From the NCBI GenBank assembly GCA_004154925.1, contig QJNS01000085.1, positions 219,904-283,903 of the forward strand: a DNA stretch of 64,000 nt, written 5' to 3'. This document shows, one piece after another, positions 60,961-64,000 of the stretch. Within the stretch, counting starts at the first letter, position 1; each line of letters begins with the position of its first letter. The translations under genes were made by a program, and so were the position numbers. This DNA is from Monosporascus cannonballus. Its lineage: Eukaryota > Ascomycota > Sordariomycetes > Xylariales. A model generated the notes under the pieces. The model saw only the letters and a program-made list of their open reading frames with translations. It was not told the DNA's origin and did no database searches.

Positions 60961-63900
60961 ATGCCAACCGTTCAAGTTACCCCCGCTACTTCGGACCTCC
61001 TTCAGGATATCGCCAACATCCTCGGAAAAGCACGGAAGGTAGTCGTTGTTACCGGCGCCGGCATAAGCACCAACTCCGGCATTCCTGTAAGCCTGAGCTT
61101 TCTTCCATAGAGCTTTCCAAGTTGCCTTAGAAACCGGGTTAGTCAGTCGACCTGGAGACAGACGCTGATAAGTAACACAGGACTTTCGTTCAGAGAATGG
61201 TCTCTATTCGCTCATTCAAGCTCAGTTCGAGCGAGCCGCGGCCAACCCCCAGCATGGAGTAGTCGAGGATGAAGCCGCCGACTTCGATATCAGTGACCGC
61301 CCTGCCAAGCGGAGAAGAGTCTCAAGCGACCCCGAGCCGCCTGTAGACGAGCCAATTGGCCATGTACACGCACACCCCAGCGACGCTGAAAGAATAAGCG
61401 ACAGACCATCTGCTTCTAAGGGCCGGCAGTCTCATGACGCGGATAGCTTTCGCCTACGCATCCACGAGAACGTGGCTCCTCGACATGACATAGAGTCGTC
61501 TCCAGAACGATCGTCCGAACAGCCTACTGCACCACAAGCACCGGAGGTGCGCCCGTCATTCCCTCGGCATTTGACACAGTCTTCCGCCCATTCGTCCACC
61601 AGTCATGATTCTGTCTTCTCGGGGCCACGATCTTCTACTACCTCCACACAGACCGAGGACGCTGCTGATATATCCGCCGGTGGTATTCAGCGCCATCCCC
61701 TGAGTTCATCAACTCCGAAAAGGATTCTGTTAGGCGAAAATGTTACTTCATCCCCTTTGTCATCTCCGCCACCTGTTCTCTTTGACCCGTTTGAAAATGC
61801 TGTTCAGTCCACGGAGGAGAGTTCCCGGCTAAGTTCAGATTGTTCTGACTCGTCGGATACGGAGGACACTCAACAGTCGCTAGACTTTCTTTCCTCGCAG
61901 ACTTCCAACCCAAGCTTACGCAACATGAAGGGCCGCGACTTGTTTGATTCTAATATATGGGCTGACCCATTGAAAACATCCGTGTTCTATCGATTCGCTA
62001 CTTCGTTAAGGCAGAAAATTAAAGAGGTCCAGCCGACTGCCACTCATCACTTCATCGCCAAATTGCGGGACGCTGGGAAGTTGGCCAGAGTGTATACTCA
62101 AAATATTGACGAAATCGAGAAGAAGATCGGCCTCTCTACGGACCTGAGAAACGGTGCGGGCAACCGGAAGAGGAAACCGGCTAAGCAGCAGTTGGCGGAC
62201 GCGGAGAAGGACGTCAAGGATAACCAGGATCAACCAAAGGGGGAAGAGGATTCCGCTGTGAACGGGAAACCCGAGTCCAATCAACCATCTCCCCAAAGTT
62301 CTGAAACCGCGGAGCCTACAAGGCCACGACCGAGCTTGACGTCAGACAAGGGGGTAGAATGCGTCTTCCTCCACGGGTCCCTGCATTCCCTTCGGTGCTT
62401 CGTCTGCGGGAAGCTCTCCGACTGGGACGAGGACGACCGGGAGTCCCGCACCATGTCGGGTGAACAGCCCGAGTGTCCTCACTGTGCCGGGGCAACCGCT
62501 GCTCGCCAGGAAAAGGGGAAGCGGGCTTTAGGCGTTGGCAAACTTCGTCCGGATATAGTCTTATATGGCGAGGACCATCCGCAGTCTGACCTTATTTCCC
62601 CGATCGTCCAGTACGATCTCTCAGCTGGGCCGGACCTGCTCCTTGTCCTTGGTACTAGCCTCCGCGTACACGGGTTGAAGGTCATGGTCAAGGAATTTGC
62701 GAAGGCTGTGCATAACAAGGGAGGCAAGGTGGTATTCATCAATTTCACTAAGCCGTCCGAAAGCGCCTGGGGGGATGTCATCGACTACTGGATCGAATGG
62801 GATTGTGACGCCTGGGTTGCAGATCTGAAGGACCGAAAACCACACCTATGGCTCTCGCCAGAAGAGATCCAGGAGCAAGAAAAGCAGAAACGCGAGAACC
62901 TGGCTGAAAAAAGAAAGGGGATCTTGTTGAAGCGTGAAAGTGCAAACGAGAGGAAGCGTGACATCCTGGGAGAGAAGCGTCGGCACACAATCGACGGCGG
63001 CAAACCCCGTGTTCCTCCCAAAAACCCCTCTGCTATGAGGAACGATTATGGTTGCGGTGCATACGTGGTGTATGACATATTTCAGACCTTGGCTAAGATT
63101 GGAGGCCGGCCCTTTGACAACCTCGGCTATACTCCTCGCTCGACCATTCTCCCAGAGCCTCCTCCCCCTCCTCTCCCGCCTCCCTCCGTTCCGGATATCG
63201 AAAGGGTCAAAGCAGGGAAGGATTCCCCGGCGATTAAGAAGATCAAGCGGCCAAGGAAATCGGCTCCCGCCGCCATAACTTCTCAGGTCAATCAGAAGCC
63301 TGAGCCTGGGCCAGTTGTCAAAGCTAGGCGCTGGTTCAGCAGTGCCAGCAAATTCAAAGACCAATGCGCGAAAACTGTAGGAGATGGAAAGGTCAAGAGG
63401 ACTTTTCCAATGAGCATGACGCCTATACCACCACCTGTGATCCCGTTATTAGCGCGACGGCACCCGCCAATGGCATCGGCACCAGCATCAACACAAGCTC
63501 CAGCACCAGCGCCAGCATCAGCACCAGCGTCAGCACCGGCAAAAGAAGAATGTTCAACGCCCTCACAAGATTCTTCAACGTCCATTGGTGCCGCTGTGAA
63601 GTCGCATCCTCGGCGACGCAAGCGAAAGCAGATTTTTGAGGGCCAGACCGCGAGCCCTGCCTCCACCAAACCACGGCGGACCGCGCCGCAGCCCATCCCA
63701 CGATCTGTCCCGCAGTCCGTTACGATGCCGGCGTCAATGCCCCCCGCTCCTACGAATGCGCCTCAGCCAAAGCACGATTTCATGGGCACCGATTTTTTAG
63801 CCCCACAGGAAGGCATCACCTTAGCTCCCATTCGACCAGGCTTGGAAGTGTCATCGCCAGCGATCAAGTGCCTAGAACCAAACCCTGTCGTGTCTCCACC

Positions 63901-64000
63901 GAGCCCTCTGGCATATCGGGCTCAAACTCACTCGCGGCCATACCCATATCCTTCGCACCCCATGCTTCATAGCGATCCCCTTATCCGTCTACGGTACGGT
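60961..64000 (+). CDS. hst4: Hst3/Hst4-type sirtuin, NAD-dependent histone deacetylase (partial, one intron)
   Basis: A class I sirtuin of the fungal Hst3/Hst4 group, which removes acetyl groups from histone H3 lysine 56 and affects genome stability, silencing and secondary metabolism. Exon 1 (60,961-61,086) encodes 42 residues ending TGAGISTNSGIP. Exon 2 starts at 61,181 with DFRSENGLYSLIQ and stays open to the window end (at least 982 residues). Seen motifs are GAGIS (32-36), TQNID (348-352), catalytic His440 in FLHGS, zinc Cys 448, 451, 474 and 477, LRPDIVLYGE, GTSLRVHG (533-540) and VVFINFTKPS. Two disordered inserts (about 66-290 and 365-433) split the core. The C-terminal tail is basic, then rich in Pro, Ala and Ser. 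The start is the first in-frame ATG, with A at -3. The 3' end is outside the window. Confidence 0.93.
61087..61180 (+). other. Intron in the sirtuin gene
   Basis: 94 bp with a GTAAGC donor, an ACACAG acceptor and a CTGAT branch-like site near 61,164. It lies in phase 0 exactly between the GIP and DFRS codons of the conserved sirtuin motif, which fixes both splice sites. Confidence 0.92.
63463..63540 (+). repeat. Pro/Ala/Ser-rich low-complexity tract in the sirtuin tail
   Basis: In-frame GCACCAGC-type repeats encode alternating Ala-Pro-Ala-Ser units in the C-terminal tail. They are probably disordered and prone to length change. Confidence 0.75.

Overview
The window looks like part of a filamentous ascomycete (Pezizomycotina) chromosome with two sharply different compartments. 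Bases 1 to about 58,040 are very AT-rich, contain no intact host gene, and consist mostly of LTR retrotransposons riddled with C-to-T and G-to-A changes, which is the signature of repeat-induced point mutation (RIP). Bases 58,040-64,000 have ordinary composition. They hold a broken HET-domain (heterokaryon-incompatibility type) gene on the minus strand and the 5' part of an intact Hst4-type sirtuin gene on the plus strand.

The left part is a nest of insertions, several of them proven by 5-bp target-site duplications (TSDs). The family letters are mine. Ty3/gypsy element E (6,923-34,544, minus, TSD TTATA) was entered by chromovirus C (7,035-28,233, minus, TSD ATATA). C was entered by its relative D (9,882-16,670, plus, TSD CTGGT) and by chromovirus A (17,910-25,531, plus, TSD CTCCA). 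A carries a solo LTR of family B (20,345-20,774). E also holds a truncated C-like copy, C3 (29,154 to about 30,955). To the left lie a gypsy remnant, G1, cut by the window edge (1-3,663), a solo A-type LTR (4,188-4,605, TSD CCAAT) and a detached G LTR (6,533-6,739).

To the right of E is an unassigned AT-rich stretch with a solo copia-like LTR (F1). It is followed by a truncated plus-strand B element (37,993-42,698) and a minus-strand A-family element, H (42,699-50,360), with a B solo LTR inside it (44,770-45,200). H has no TSD, and its two flanks come from different elements, so ectopic recombination or deletion is likely. Beyond it are a truncated copia-like gag with its LTR (50,361-51,114), gypsy element G2 (51,115-56,386), and degenerate AT-rich sequence up to the compartment boundary.

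All retroelement genes are dead, but gag, protease, RT, RNase H, integrase and chromodomain motifs can still be read through the stop codons. Families A and B, and likewise C, D and C3, share the 3' part of the LTR (on the element's coding strand) but carry unrelated 5' (U3) parts. This suggests repeated U3 exchange.

In the euchromatic part, the sirtuin has all the catalytic and zinc motifs and one intron, and runs off the window edge. The neighbouring HET gene has lost its central domain and reading frame without being RIPped. No CRISPR array, tRNA or rRNA was seen.
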